Assembly (NCBI GenBank): GCA_009783115.1 | Contig: WRHT01000065.1 | Location: 1-7,689 of the forward strand | Direction: 5' to 3' | DNA from: Desulfovibrionaceae bacterium | Lineage (GTDB): Bacteria > Desulfobacterota > Desulfovibrionia > Desulfovibrionales > Desulfovibrionaceae | Length of the DNA stretch: 7,689 nt | Part shown: piece after piece, positions 1 to 5,254 of the stretch | How the letters are laid out: every line of letters starts with the position of its first letter | Position numbering within the stretch: position 1 is the first letter of the stretch | Translations under genes and position numbers: made by a program | Notes under the pieces: model-generated | What the model was told of the DNA's origin: nothing | Databases searched by the model: none | Seen by the model: the letters and a program-made list of their open reading frames with translations, nothing else

Positions 1-709
1 AATTCAGGTTGTGGGCCAGCTTCATCAGGTCATAGGCTTCTTTGACCAGGGAATTGCCCTTGCCTTCCTCCTCGCCGATGGAGAGCAGTCCGACTTTGGG
101 CTGGATGCGGGCCAGGACGGTTTGGGCCATGGCAGAACCCATGAGTCCGAACTGAAATAGGTGGTGCGGCTTGCAGTCCACATTGGCGCCCACATCCAGC
201 AGCACGGTGGGTTGCTCCTTTTCCGAGGGGAGCATGGTGGCCATTGCCAGCCGGTCCACCCCGCTGATGCGGCCGATGATGAACATGGCGCAGGCCACGG
301 TGGCCCCGGAATGGCCGGGACTGATCATGCCGTCGGCTTTGCCTTCCTTTACCAGGCGGCAGGCCAGTTGCACCGGGGAATTTTTTTTGCGGCGCAATAC
401 ATCGGATGGGCGATCCGTCATGTGCACCACGTCCGAGGCATGGGCCAAGTCATAATCCACGCCGCGCAGGTCTTCCTTGCGCAAGGCCTCTTTAACGGCC
501 TCGGTCTGGCCGACCAAGATGAGCTTGCATCCGCACTCGCGGGCGGCCTGGATGCTGCCGGGCACGGTCACTTCAGGCCCGAAATCGCCGCCCATGACAT
601 CCACGGCAATCACCGGCGCCGTTTGCGGCGCGGCGGGCACGGCCGGGTAATAGGTTTCCGGCGCGTCCTCTTCTGTGGGGCGGCTTAATTCGCGGTCATG
701 CTGCGACAT
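1..709 (-). CDS. plsX: PlsX, phosphate acyltransferase (3' end outside the window)
   Basis: PlsX makes acyl-phosphate from acyl-ACP and inorganic phosphate, the first step of the PlsX/PlsY route to phosphatidic acid; it is a peripheral membrane enzyme. The visible 236 residues show the family signature VDVMGGDFGPE at 37-47, RPSDVLRRKKNSPV at 100-113, SPGHSGA at 130-136, LLDVGANVDCKPHHLFQF at 170-187 and IGEEEGKGNSLVKEAY at 211-226. Roughly the last 100 to 120 residues lie beyond the left edge. The ATG at 709 starts 6 nt after the rpmF stop, which suggests translational coupling, but its Shine-Dalgarno sequence is poor. It gives a polar, Pro/Thr-rich extension of about 30 residues before the conserved core, and no later Met precedes the core. 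The family's common AGNTG motif reads PGHSG here. The order yceD-rpmF-plsX is conserved widely and usually leads into fabH. Confidence 0.96.
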   Translation of the reverse strand, partial: MSQHDRELSRPTEEDAPETYYPAVPAAPQTAPVIAVDVMGGDFGPEVTVPGSIQAARECGCKLILVGQTEAVKEALRKEDLRGVDYDLAHASDVVHMTDRPSDVLRRKKNSPVQLACRLVKEGKADGMISPGHSGATVACAMFIIGRISGVDRLAMATMLPSEKEQPTVLLDVGANVDCKPHHLFQFGLMGSAMAQTVLARIQPKVGLLSIGEEEGKGNSLVKEAYDLMKLAHNLN

Positions 710-715
710 TGGGGA

Positions 716-901
716 TTAGTTTTCCGCGCTGGCCGGAGCGGCCAGCTGCCGGCCGCGATAATTGCCGCAGGAAGGGCAGATGGCGTGGGGCAGGGCCGGT
801 TCCCCGCATTTGCAGATCACCACCGTGGGAATGTCCACCCGGTCATGGGATCGGCGCATGTTTTTTCTGGACTTGGATTTTTTATTTTGTTGAACCGCCA
901 T
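716..901 (-). CDS. rpmF: 50S ribosomal protein L32
   Basis: This is bacterial ribosomal protein L32, a small component of the large subunit. The 61-residue product begins MAVQQNKKSKSRKNMRRSHD, the typical basic N-terminus of the family. It then has a zinc-ribbon pattern, CKC (near residue 31) followed by CPSC (near 43), so it is the zinc-binding (C+) form. The start at 901 was chosen over an in-frame ATG six bases upstream at 907, because AAGGAG lies 7 nt before 901 but only 1 nt before 907. It sits 11 nt after yceD and 6 nt before plsX in the same operon. The C-terminal tail (LAAPASAEN) is slightly longer than in many L32 proteins. Confidence 0.97.
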   Translation of the reverse strand: MAVQQNKKSKSRKNMRRSHDRVDIPTVVICKCGEPALPHAICPSCGNYRGRQLAAPASAEN

Positions 902-908
902 GTCCATT

Positions 909-914
909 CTCCTT
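909..914 (-). promoter_or_regulatory. Ribosome binding site of rpmF
   Basis: AAGGAG on the minus strand overlaps the TAA stop of yceD (913-915) and lies 7 nt before the ATG at 901. It decides between two nearby in-frame start codons for rpmF and implies that ribosomes ending yceD can re-start on rpmF. Confidence 0.8.
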
Positions 915-1536
915 ATTTGTTCAATTTCAGTCCGCGCAGTTTTTCCAGGCGCGGGTCGGCATATTCCGTTTTACAGCCGCAAGGTCCCTGGTTTAAGTTT
1001 TGCCCGCAGCCGGGACACAGTCCGGAGCAGTCCTCCCGGCAAAGGGGAAACTGGGGCAGGGCCTGGGCGAATTCCTCCCAGGCCAGGTTGGCCGGGTTGA
1101 TCTCCAGCCCGCTCCAATCCGCCGGCGAAGGCGTTTCCCGCGCGGGTCGGCGGCGTGCGGCTTTTTTTCCTGGCCGCCCCGGCGGAAGCAGGACCGGGGA
1201 CCAGCGTATGAAGTACTGGTCAACTTCCGTGTCGGCCAGGGCCGGGTCCGTCTCCAGGGGAGGAAAGGGTTCGTAGCTGTCAAAGTCGCGCCGCAGCTCC
1301 ACCCGCGTTTCTTCGGCGCAACGGCTGCACGGCAGAATTATCGCCCCGCATATATGCCCGTGCGCCAGGAGACCGCCTTCCTGGGGCAGAAGACGCAGGC
1401 GCGCTTCCAGGGGAGCGGCGATCCGGCAGTCTATCTTGAATTCCTCCAGGGGAGCAAGCCAGATGGACTGATCCGTCAAAATGATTTCGCCGCCCTGGTT
1501 CAGCGCCGCTGATAAAGGCAGCCAGTCCGTCCGCAT
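913..1536 (-). CDS. yceD: YceD/DUF177 family protein, 23S rRNA accumulation factor-like
   Basis: YceD (DUF177) proteins are encoded next to rpmF in most bacteria and are linked to 23S rRNA accumulation and large-subunit assembly; the biochemical role is not settled. The 207-residue product has the family layout: a beta-rich N-terminal half containing LPCSRC (CxxC, 70 and 73), an acidic segment EPFPPLETDPALADTEVDQY near 89-108, and a C-terminal cysteine cluster CREDCSGLCPGCG (166-178) ending in CGC (186-188). Those cysteines could bind metal. The ATG at 1536 was preferred to a GTG at 1623 because the predicted promoter -10 (1613-1618) lies downstream of the GTG. An inserted basic, Pro-rich stretch (RPGKKAARRRPARETP, about 121-136) sits between the acidic region and the cysteine cluster. 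It is the first gene of the yceD-rpmF-plsX operon. Confidence 0.9.
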   Translation of the reverse strand: MRTDWLPLSAALNQGGEIILTDQSIWLAPLEEFKIDCRIAAPLEARLRLLPQEGGLLAHGHICGAIILPCSRCAEETRVELRRDFDSYEPFPPLETDPALADTEVDQYFIRWSPVLLPPGRPGKKAARRRPARETPSPADWSGLEINPANLAWEEFAQALPQFPLCREDCSGLCPGCGQNLNQGPCGCKTEYADPRLEKLRGLKLNK

Positions 1537-1547
1537 AGTCCGTCCGC
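1524..1547 (-). repeat. Tandem 13-bp direct repeat around the yceD start codon
   Basis: The 11-mer GCGGACGGACT (minus strand) occurs at 1547-1537 and again at 1534-1524, separated by AT, giving a 13-bp period. The start codon ATG (1536-1534) straddles the joint. The upstream copy supplies the only Shine-Dalgarno-like purines (GGACGGA) in front of this start, and the downstream copy codes for the first residues after Met. Confidence 0.85.
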
Positions 1548-1565
1548 TCAGCCGGGAATAAAATT

Positions 1566-1589
1566 TTCCGCCGGGGTGGCCCGGCGGAA
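1566..1589 (-). promoter_or_regulatory. Leader hairpin of the yceD-rpmF-plsX operon, possible attenuator
   Basis: The sequence TTCCGCCGGG, a 4-nt loop, then CCCGGCGGAA forms a perfect 10-bp stem. On the transcribed minus strand it is followed by AATTTTATT, a T-rich run resembling an intrinsic terminator, although two A residues intervene. It lies in the predicted 5' leader, starting about 17 nt after the expected transcription start and ending about 29 nt before the yceD ATG. The structure is seen directly; an attenuator or protein-binding role is inference. Confidence 0.6.
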
Positions 1590-1612
1590 GAAAGCGCCCG
1601 CCTGAACTGGTA

Positions 1613-1642
1613 AGAATAGCCACGAAACAAGGATGTTGTCAA
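1613..1642 (-). promoter_or_regulatory. Sigma-70-type promoter of yceD-rpmF-plsX
   Basis: On the minus strand, TTGACA (1642-1637) is followed after 18 bp by TATTCT (1618-1613). This is a full -35 match with a four-of-six -10. Transcription would start near 1606, giving a leader of about 70 nt before yceD. Confidence 0.7.
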
Positions 1643-1670
1643 GGATATACCCGGACCGAGGCTTTTTAGC

Positions 1671-1698
1671 TTGCTTTTTTCCTCCCGGCGGATATAAT
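1671..1698 (+). promoter_or_regulatory. Sigma-70-type promoter of rpmB
   Basis: TTGCTT (1671-1676), a 16-bp spacer and a perfect TATAAT (1693-1698) lie upstream of rpmB. The predicted start near 1705 leaves a leader of about 24 nt. The promoter is divergent from the yceD promoter, with the two -35 boxes 28 bp apart. Confidence 0.7.
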
Positions 1699-1728
1699 TC
1701 CCCTTCCATATTATAAGGAGAACCTCTC

Positions 1729-1950
1729 ATGGCCAGAGTGTGCGATATATGCGGCAAGCAGGCCCAAGTGGGCAACCGGGTCAGCCATTCCAATATTAAG
1801 ACTGCCCGTCTTTTTCGTCCTAATCTGCAAAAAGTGCGTCACCAGAAGAGCAACGGCCAGGTGCTTACCCTGCGGGTCTGCACCCGTTGCCTGCGCTCCG
1901 GCGCGGTGGTGAAGCCGATCAGCCGGCCCGCTCCGGCGTCCAGCCGGTAG
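1729..1950 (+). CDS. rpmB: 50S ribosomal protein L28
   Basis: This is ribosomal protein L28 of the large subunit. The 73-residue product begins MARVCDICGK, then VGNRVSHSNIKTARLFRPN, which is the typical L28 core, and carries VCTRCLRSG toward the end. Cysteine pairs at 5/8 and 51/54 make this the zinc-binding (C+) form. The start is supported by AAGGAG at 1715-1720, 8 nt upstream. It appears to be a single-gene unit with its own TATAAT promoter. Its last ten codons (ISRPAPASSR) overlap, in antisense, the end of larB. This tail follows the conserved core and may simply reflect the overlap. No terminator is visible within or just after the overlap. Confidence 0.97.
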   Translation: MARVCDICGKQAQVGNRVSHSNIKTARLFRPNLQKVRHQKSNGQVLTLRVCTRCLRSGAVVKPISRPAPASSR

Positions 1951-2710
1951 AAGCGCGCAATACGCGGTCGGCGAAAACCGCCGCGCCGTATCCATTATCA
2001 ATATTGAACACGCTTATTCCGGCGGCGCAGGAAGAGAGCATCCCGGCCAAGGCGGCGAAGCCGCCGGCGCTTACCCCGTAGCCCACGGAAGTGGGCACGG
2101 CCAGCACCGGCTTGCCGGTCAGTCCGGCGATCACGCTGGGCAGGGCGCCTTCCATGCCGGCAATGACCATGAGCAGTTTGGCCTGGGCAAAGGCCTCCAG
2201 CCAGGGTGTCATGCGATGTAATCCGGCCACGCCGATGTCTGGGGCCAATCCGCAGTCCAGGCCGCAAAAGCGCGCCGTTCCCAAAGCTTCCAGGGCCACC
2301 CGCATGTCCGAAGCCCCGGCGGTGACGATCATCAGTTCGCCGTTGCGCGGCCAGGGAGGATTTAGGCGCAGGGGGCGGTTCATGGTGAACAGTCCGGCCT
2401 CCCGGCTCCATTCGCCTTGGGGAAATTCCCGGCTAAGGCCCTCACCCTGGACCTCGGAGACCCTGGTGGCCAGAACCGGGAGAGCTCCCTCCGGCCCGGC
2501 CAGTCCACGCATGGCCGCCAGCAGGCGATCCTGGCTCTTGTCCTTGGCCAGCACGCATTCTCCCCGGCCGGTACGCAGCTCCCGGTGCAGGTCCAGGTTC
2601 ACCCCGTCCAGCAGTTCTTCAAAGGGAGTGAAGCGCATCCGTCCGGCGGCTTCTTCCGGGGAAAGTTCTCCCGCCCCGACCAGATGCAGGATATTCAGCA
2701 GGTTCGTCAT
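1919..2710 (-). CDS. larB: LarB, nickel-pincer cofactor biosynthesis carboxylase/hydrolase
   Basis: LarB carboxylates the pyridinium ring of nicotinic acid adenine dinucleotide and releases AMP, yielding pyridinium-3,5-biscarboxylic acid mononucleotide. LarE and LarC then build the nickel-pincer cofactor of lactate racemase-like enzymes. The 263-residue product has the PurE-like core in its C-terminal half: VTAGASD at 129-135, GVAGLHR near 160-166, IAGMEGALPSVIAGL at 183-197, VPTSVGYG at 205-212, SSCAAG at 226-231 (Cys228 fits the nucleophilic cysteine of the family) and NIDNGYGAA at 236-244. GGAAG precedes the ATG at 2710. The N-terminal region usually containing a GFPEVxFGxGKT-like stretch reads GRGECVLAKDKS (48-59), which is diverged. 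No larC or larE is in the window. It is convergent with rpmB and divergent from the sigma-54 activator. Confidence 0.93.
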   Translation of the reverse strand: MTNLLNILHLVGAGELSPEEAAGRMRFTPFEELLDGVNLDLHRELRTGRGECVLAKDKSQDRLLAAMRGLAGPEGALPVLATRVSEVQGEGLSREFPQGEWSREAGLFTMNRPLRLNPPWPRNGELMIVTAGASDMRVALEALGTARFCGLDCGLAPDIGVAGLHRMTPWLEAFAQAKLLMVIAGMEGALPSVIAGLTGKPVLAVPTSVGYGVSAGGFAALAGMLSSCAAGISVFNIDNGYGAAVFADRVLRASTGWTPERAG

Positions 2711-2773
2711 ATATCTTCCATACCCCTCCCGCAGGCGGGGCGCAAGGTATTGATTAAGGCTGGATAAGCATGT

Positions 2774-4237
2774 ATGCAGTCAGCTATGTATGCGCGCAGG
2801 ATTTTGTTCATCGCCCCTACCCAGACGGTTACGCGCCTCTTTCCAGATTTGCGCGAGGCCGGTTTTGAGGTCGGCATAGCGGAGAATGTCAAGGGCGCCG
2901 CGGCCTTTATCCGCAAAACCCCGCCGGGAGTCATTCTCTCCCGTCCGTCCATGCCCGGATACAAGGTGGAGGATCTGTTGAGCGTGGGGCAAGAGGATCC
3001 GGCCTTTCCGCCGGTGGTGGTCTTTACGGATAAGGGCGATGCCGGGGAGGCCTCCAGGATCATGAGCTTGGGAGCCAGGGATTACTGGCTTGAGCCGTTG
3101 TTTACTGAAAAAATAGCCGCCCTGCTTCCGGCGCGCAAGGAAGCCCCCACGCCTCCGCCAAATTCGGTGCTGGGCCGGAGCCGCCCTAGCGCCCAGACGC
3201 GGATTATCGGCGAACATCCCGCCCTGCGCCGGGTGCTCTCCCTGGCTATGCAGGTGGCCAAATCCAGGGCCACGGTGCTTATTTCCGGGGCCTCGGGCAC
3301 GGGCAAGGAGATGTTCGCCCGCTACCTGCACGCCCAGAGCGATCGGGCCGCTGGCCCGTTCATTGCCGTAAACTGCGCGGCCCTGCCCGAACATCTTCTT
3401 GAGAGCGAACTTTTTGGCCATGAAAAAGGGGCCTTTACCGGAGCCATTGCCCGCAAGCTGGGCAAATTTGAACTGGCCAGCGGCGGTTCCATGCTCCTGG
3501 ATGAAATCTCGGAAATGGATTTGGCCTTGCAGGCCAAGCTTCTGCGCGCCTTGCAGGAAAACCAGATCGACCGGGTGGGCGGCGCGGAAAGCGTAAATAT
3601 TGACGTGCGCGTGCTGGCCACCACCAACCGGGATCTTGAGGCCTGGGTCGGGGAAGGCAAGTTCCGCCAGGATCTTTTTTTCCGCCTGAACGTCATCCCC
3701 TTGCGTCTGCCTTCCCTTAAGGAAAGGGCCGAAGACGCGCTCTTGCTGGCGAATTTTTTTCTCCAGCTTTATGTGGACGAATACCGTCTGTCCCCCACTA
3801 TTCTCTCGGATGAAGCCGCCGCCTGGATTATGGATTACGCTTGGCCCGGCAATGTGCGGGAATTGCAAAACCTCATGGAACGGGCCGCTTTGCTGTGTGG
3901 GGGAAAGCCCATCCTGCCGGCGCATTTTCTGTTGGACCAGGATAGCTGGCCGCTCTTTGCCGGCGATGAAGGTTTCCAGGCCGGGGAGGGCGAACAGCCC
4001 GCGGGATCGGCAAACGCGGCGGAAAGCGGGGCGGCTTTCAGCGGCGGGGTCATTCCCCTGCATGAGATGGAACGCATCATGATTATAAAAGGTCTGGAGC
4101 AGACCAGGGGCAACCGCACCCAGGCGGCCGAGCTTCTGGGCATCTCCGTGCGCACCCTGCGCAACAAGCTGAACGAATACCGGGAGCAGGGCCGCCCGGT
4201 GGAAGCCGTGGAAGAGGGCCGGGAAGGAGAAACATGA
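2774..4237 (+). CDS. Sigma-54-dependent NtrC-class activator with degenerate receiver domain
   Basis: This 487-residue protein has the three-part NtrC layout: receiver-like domain (7-118), AAA+ domain (about 143-375) and Fis-type HTH (about 434-470). The AAA+ part is complete: Walker A GASGTGKE 172-179, GAFTGA 219-224 (the sigma-54 contact loop), Walker B SMLLDE 239-244, an arginine-finger region RQDLFFRLN 298-306 and WPGNVREL 357-364. The HTH reads RGNRTQAAELLGISVRTLRN. The receiver lacks its chemistry: the acidic pair is A14-P15, the phospho-acceptor Asp is R57 (LSRPSMPG) and the conserved Lys is E107 (LEPL); only T85 remains. Regulation is therefore probably not by phosphorylation at the usual site. 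A Gly/Ala/Glu-rich linker (395-425) separates AAA+ and HTH. The motifs resemble FlrC/FlbD-like activators, but the target is unknown. Start codons at 2774 and 2786 are both possible; neither has a strong ribosome binding site. Confidence 0.93.
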   Translation: MQSAMYARRILFIAPTQTVTRLFPDLREAGFEVGIAENVKGAAAFIRKTPPGVILSRPSMPGYKVEDLLSVGQEDPAFPPVVVFTDKGDAGEASRIMSLGARDYWLEPLFTEKIAALLPARKEAPTPPPNSVLGRSRPSAQTRIIGEHPALRRVLSLAMQVAKSRATVLISGASGTGKEMFARYLHAQSDRAAGPFIAVNCAALPEHLLESELFGHEKGAFTGAIARKLGKFELASGGSMLLDEISEMDLALQAKLLRALQENQIDRVGGAESVNIDVRVLATTNRDLEAWVGEGKFRQDLFFRLNVIPLRLPSLKERAEDALLLANFFLQLYVDEYRLSPTILSDEAAAWIMDYAWPGNVRELQNLMERAALLCGGKPILPAHFLLDQDSWPLFAGDEGFQAGEGEQPAGSANAAESGAAFSGGVIPLHEMERIMIIKGLEQTRGNRTQAAELLGISVRTLRNKLNEYREQGRPVEAVEEGREGET

Positions 4238-4929
4238 GCAGGGAGAATACGCCCCCGGAGGCCCATTGCGCGGCCTGCCCCATGACCAGGGTCGGCGCGC
4301 GCCGTTGCATCCAGGAAGGCGGCCAGGGTCCTCCGGATTGTCCCACGCTTTCCAGGCCGGAGATGGGCAAGGAGAGTCTCGGCGTATATAAAGGCGATCC
4401 CTGGGCCAGGATGGCGCGGGTCGCGGCCCAAACGGAACGGGCCGGATATGAGCAGGCCGGCCTCGGTTTTAGGCCTGTCCATCCGCGCATCGTGGAGTTG
4501 ATGGATTTCGCCCGCCGCATGGGCTATAAGAAAATGGCCCTGCTTTTTTGCATAGGCTTGCGGAAGGAAGCGGCCGTGGCCGGGGAGATCCTGGAAACCA
4601 ACGGTTTTGAGGTGCTTTCCGCCGTCTGCAAGGTCGGCTGCCTGCCCAAGTCGGAACTGGGGCTGACCAGGGAAGATCAGCTCAACAGCAACGGCGAGGA
4701 AAGCATGTGCAACCCGGTCATGCAGGCGGCCCTGGCCAACGAGGCCGGGGTGGATTTTAATATCCTGCTGGGCCTGTGCGTGGGGCATGACACCCTGGCG
4801 CTGGCCCACCTGAAGGCTCCGGCGACCATCCTGGCGGTCAAGGACCGGGCGCTGGGGCATAACCCCCTGGCGGCCTTGCAGCAGTATGATACCTACTATA
4901 GCTACCTGAAAAACAGGCTTTTTGATTAA
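4234..4929 (+). CDS. DUF1847 family cysteine-rich protein
   Basis: This 231-residue soluble protein is recognised as DUF1847, a family of unknown function found mainly in anaerobes. It opens with a cysteine motif, C12-x2-C15-x9-C25-x10-C36-P, resembling a metal or Fe-S binding site, and has further cysteines at 106, 132, 136, 159 and 182, nine in all. Diagnostic segments are MALLFCIGL (101-109), GFEVLSAVCKVGC (124-136), CNPVMQAALANEAG (159-172) and LGLCVGHDTLALAHLKAPATILAVKDRALGHNP (179-211, split here as LGLCVGHDTLAL and VKDRALGHNP). The start overlaps the end of the sigma-54 activator as ATGA, with GAAGGAG just upstream, so the two are very likely co-translated. No signal peptide or membrane segment is visible. 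A redox or metal-sensing role is only a guess from the cysteines and the pairing. Confidence 0.9.
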   Translation: MSRENTPPEAHCAACPMTRVGARRCIQEGGQGPPDCPTLSRPEMGKESLGVYKGDPWARMARVAAQTERAGYEQAGLGFRPVHPRIVELMDFARRMGYKKMALLFCIGLRKEAAVAGEILETNGFEVLSAVCKVGCLPKSELGLTREDQLNSNGEESMCNPVMQAALANEAGVDFNILLGLCVGHDTLALAHLKAPATILAVKDRALGHNPLAALQQYDTYYSYLKNRLFD

Positions 4930-5040
4930 AATTTGGCAAGCGTGGCCGTGAGTTTTTGCGTATGCTCGTTGAGATGGCAAGACGTTTTGGTTTCGGGAGA
5001 TCCTAGTAGGTATATACATTATTGACAGCGCGCCCCTGTT
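4930..5040. other. Intergenic stretch with no assigned gene
   Basis: This stretch between the DUF1847 gene and the PstS-like remnant is less G+C-rich than the flanks. It contains a short open plus-strand frame (about 4927-5006, ending FLRMLVEMARRFGFGRS then TAG) that has no ribosome binding site and could be a gene remnant or chance. It also carries one copy of ATTTGGCAAG (4931-4940) that recurs inverted at 5928-5937. No convincing terminator or promoter was found. Confidence 0.4.
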
Positions 5041-5240
5041 TCATTTTCCCGCCAGCGGCACATAGCCTGTCCGTGCAAGCAAGTCCTGGCCTTCCGGGCC
5101 GAGAATCCAGTCGAGCAGCTTCCGGCTTTGCGGGTTGATCGGTCTGGCCGTCACTGCGGCATGGCCGTCTGGCTGCGGGATTCTTTGTTCCGCTGAAAGG
5201 CCAGAATAGGCGCATCCGGTCCTACGCTGAGCGGTGCGGC
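5041..5240 (-). pseudogene. Remnant of a PstS-like phosphate ABC transporter substrate-binding protein
   Basis: Two separated pieces of a PstS-type periplasmic binding protein are visible on the minus strand. The first, in one frame and ending at a TGA at 5153-5151, reads PDAPILAFQRNKESRSQTAM, matching the family's AYQRNxxSGSQTAM region. The second, in another frame and ending at TGA 5043-5041, reads PINPQSRKLLDWILGPEGQD then LLARTGYVPLAGK, matching the family's C-terminus (SPEGQ..GYVPL). In intact proteins these segments are normally on the order of 100 residues apart; here they nearly abut, so an internal deletion plus frameshift has occurred. Everything N-terminal to the first segment is gone; the neighbouring membrane protein gene begins there. 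The assignment rests on recognised motifs. The sequence cannot give a functional transporter component. Confidence 0.7.
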
Positions 5241-5254
5241 GGGGTTCTTATTTT

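Noticed and set aside
2728..2739. CCCGC-AG-GCGGG as a terminator or operator between larB and the activator
   Set aside because: A two-base loop and five-base stem are not stable as an RNA hairpin, and there is no T-run.
2755..2780. Sigma-54 promoter upstream of the activator gene
   Set aside because: TGG at 2761 and TGC at 2775 have the wrong spacing, and the element would overlap the start codon.
2780..4063. Long antisense open frame opposite the sigma-54 activator
   Set aside because: Long open antisense frames are expected in G+C-rich coding DNA. The plus strand has clear AAA+ and HTH motifs, while this translation shows none.
4930..4990. Sigma-54 (-24/-12) promoter-like TGGC elements after the DUF1847 gene
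   Set aside because: The TGG and TGC/TGG elements are one to two bases too far apart for the strict sigma-54 spacing, and no gene follows on that strand.
4926..5006. Short plus-strand frame ending MLVEMARRFGFGRS
   Set aside because: It has no ribosome binding site, is only about 26 codons after an upstream stop, and matches no protein I can name. It could be a remnant but cannot be supported as a gene.
5003..5215. Minus-strand 70-codon frame across the PstS remnant read as its own gene
   Set aside because: The PstS-like matches lie in the other two minus-strand frames, and this frame has no family resemblance or ribosome binding site.
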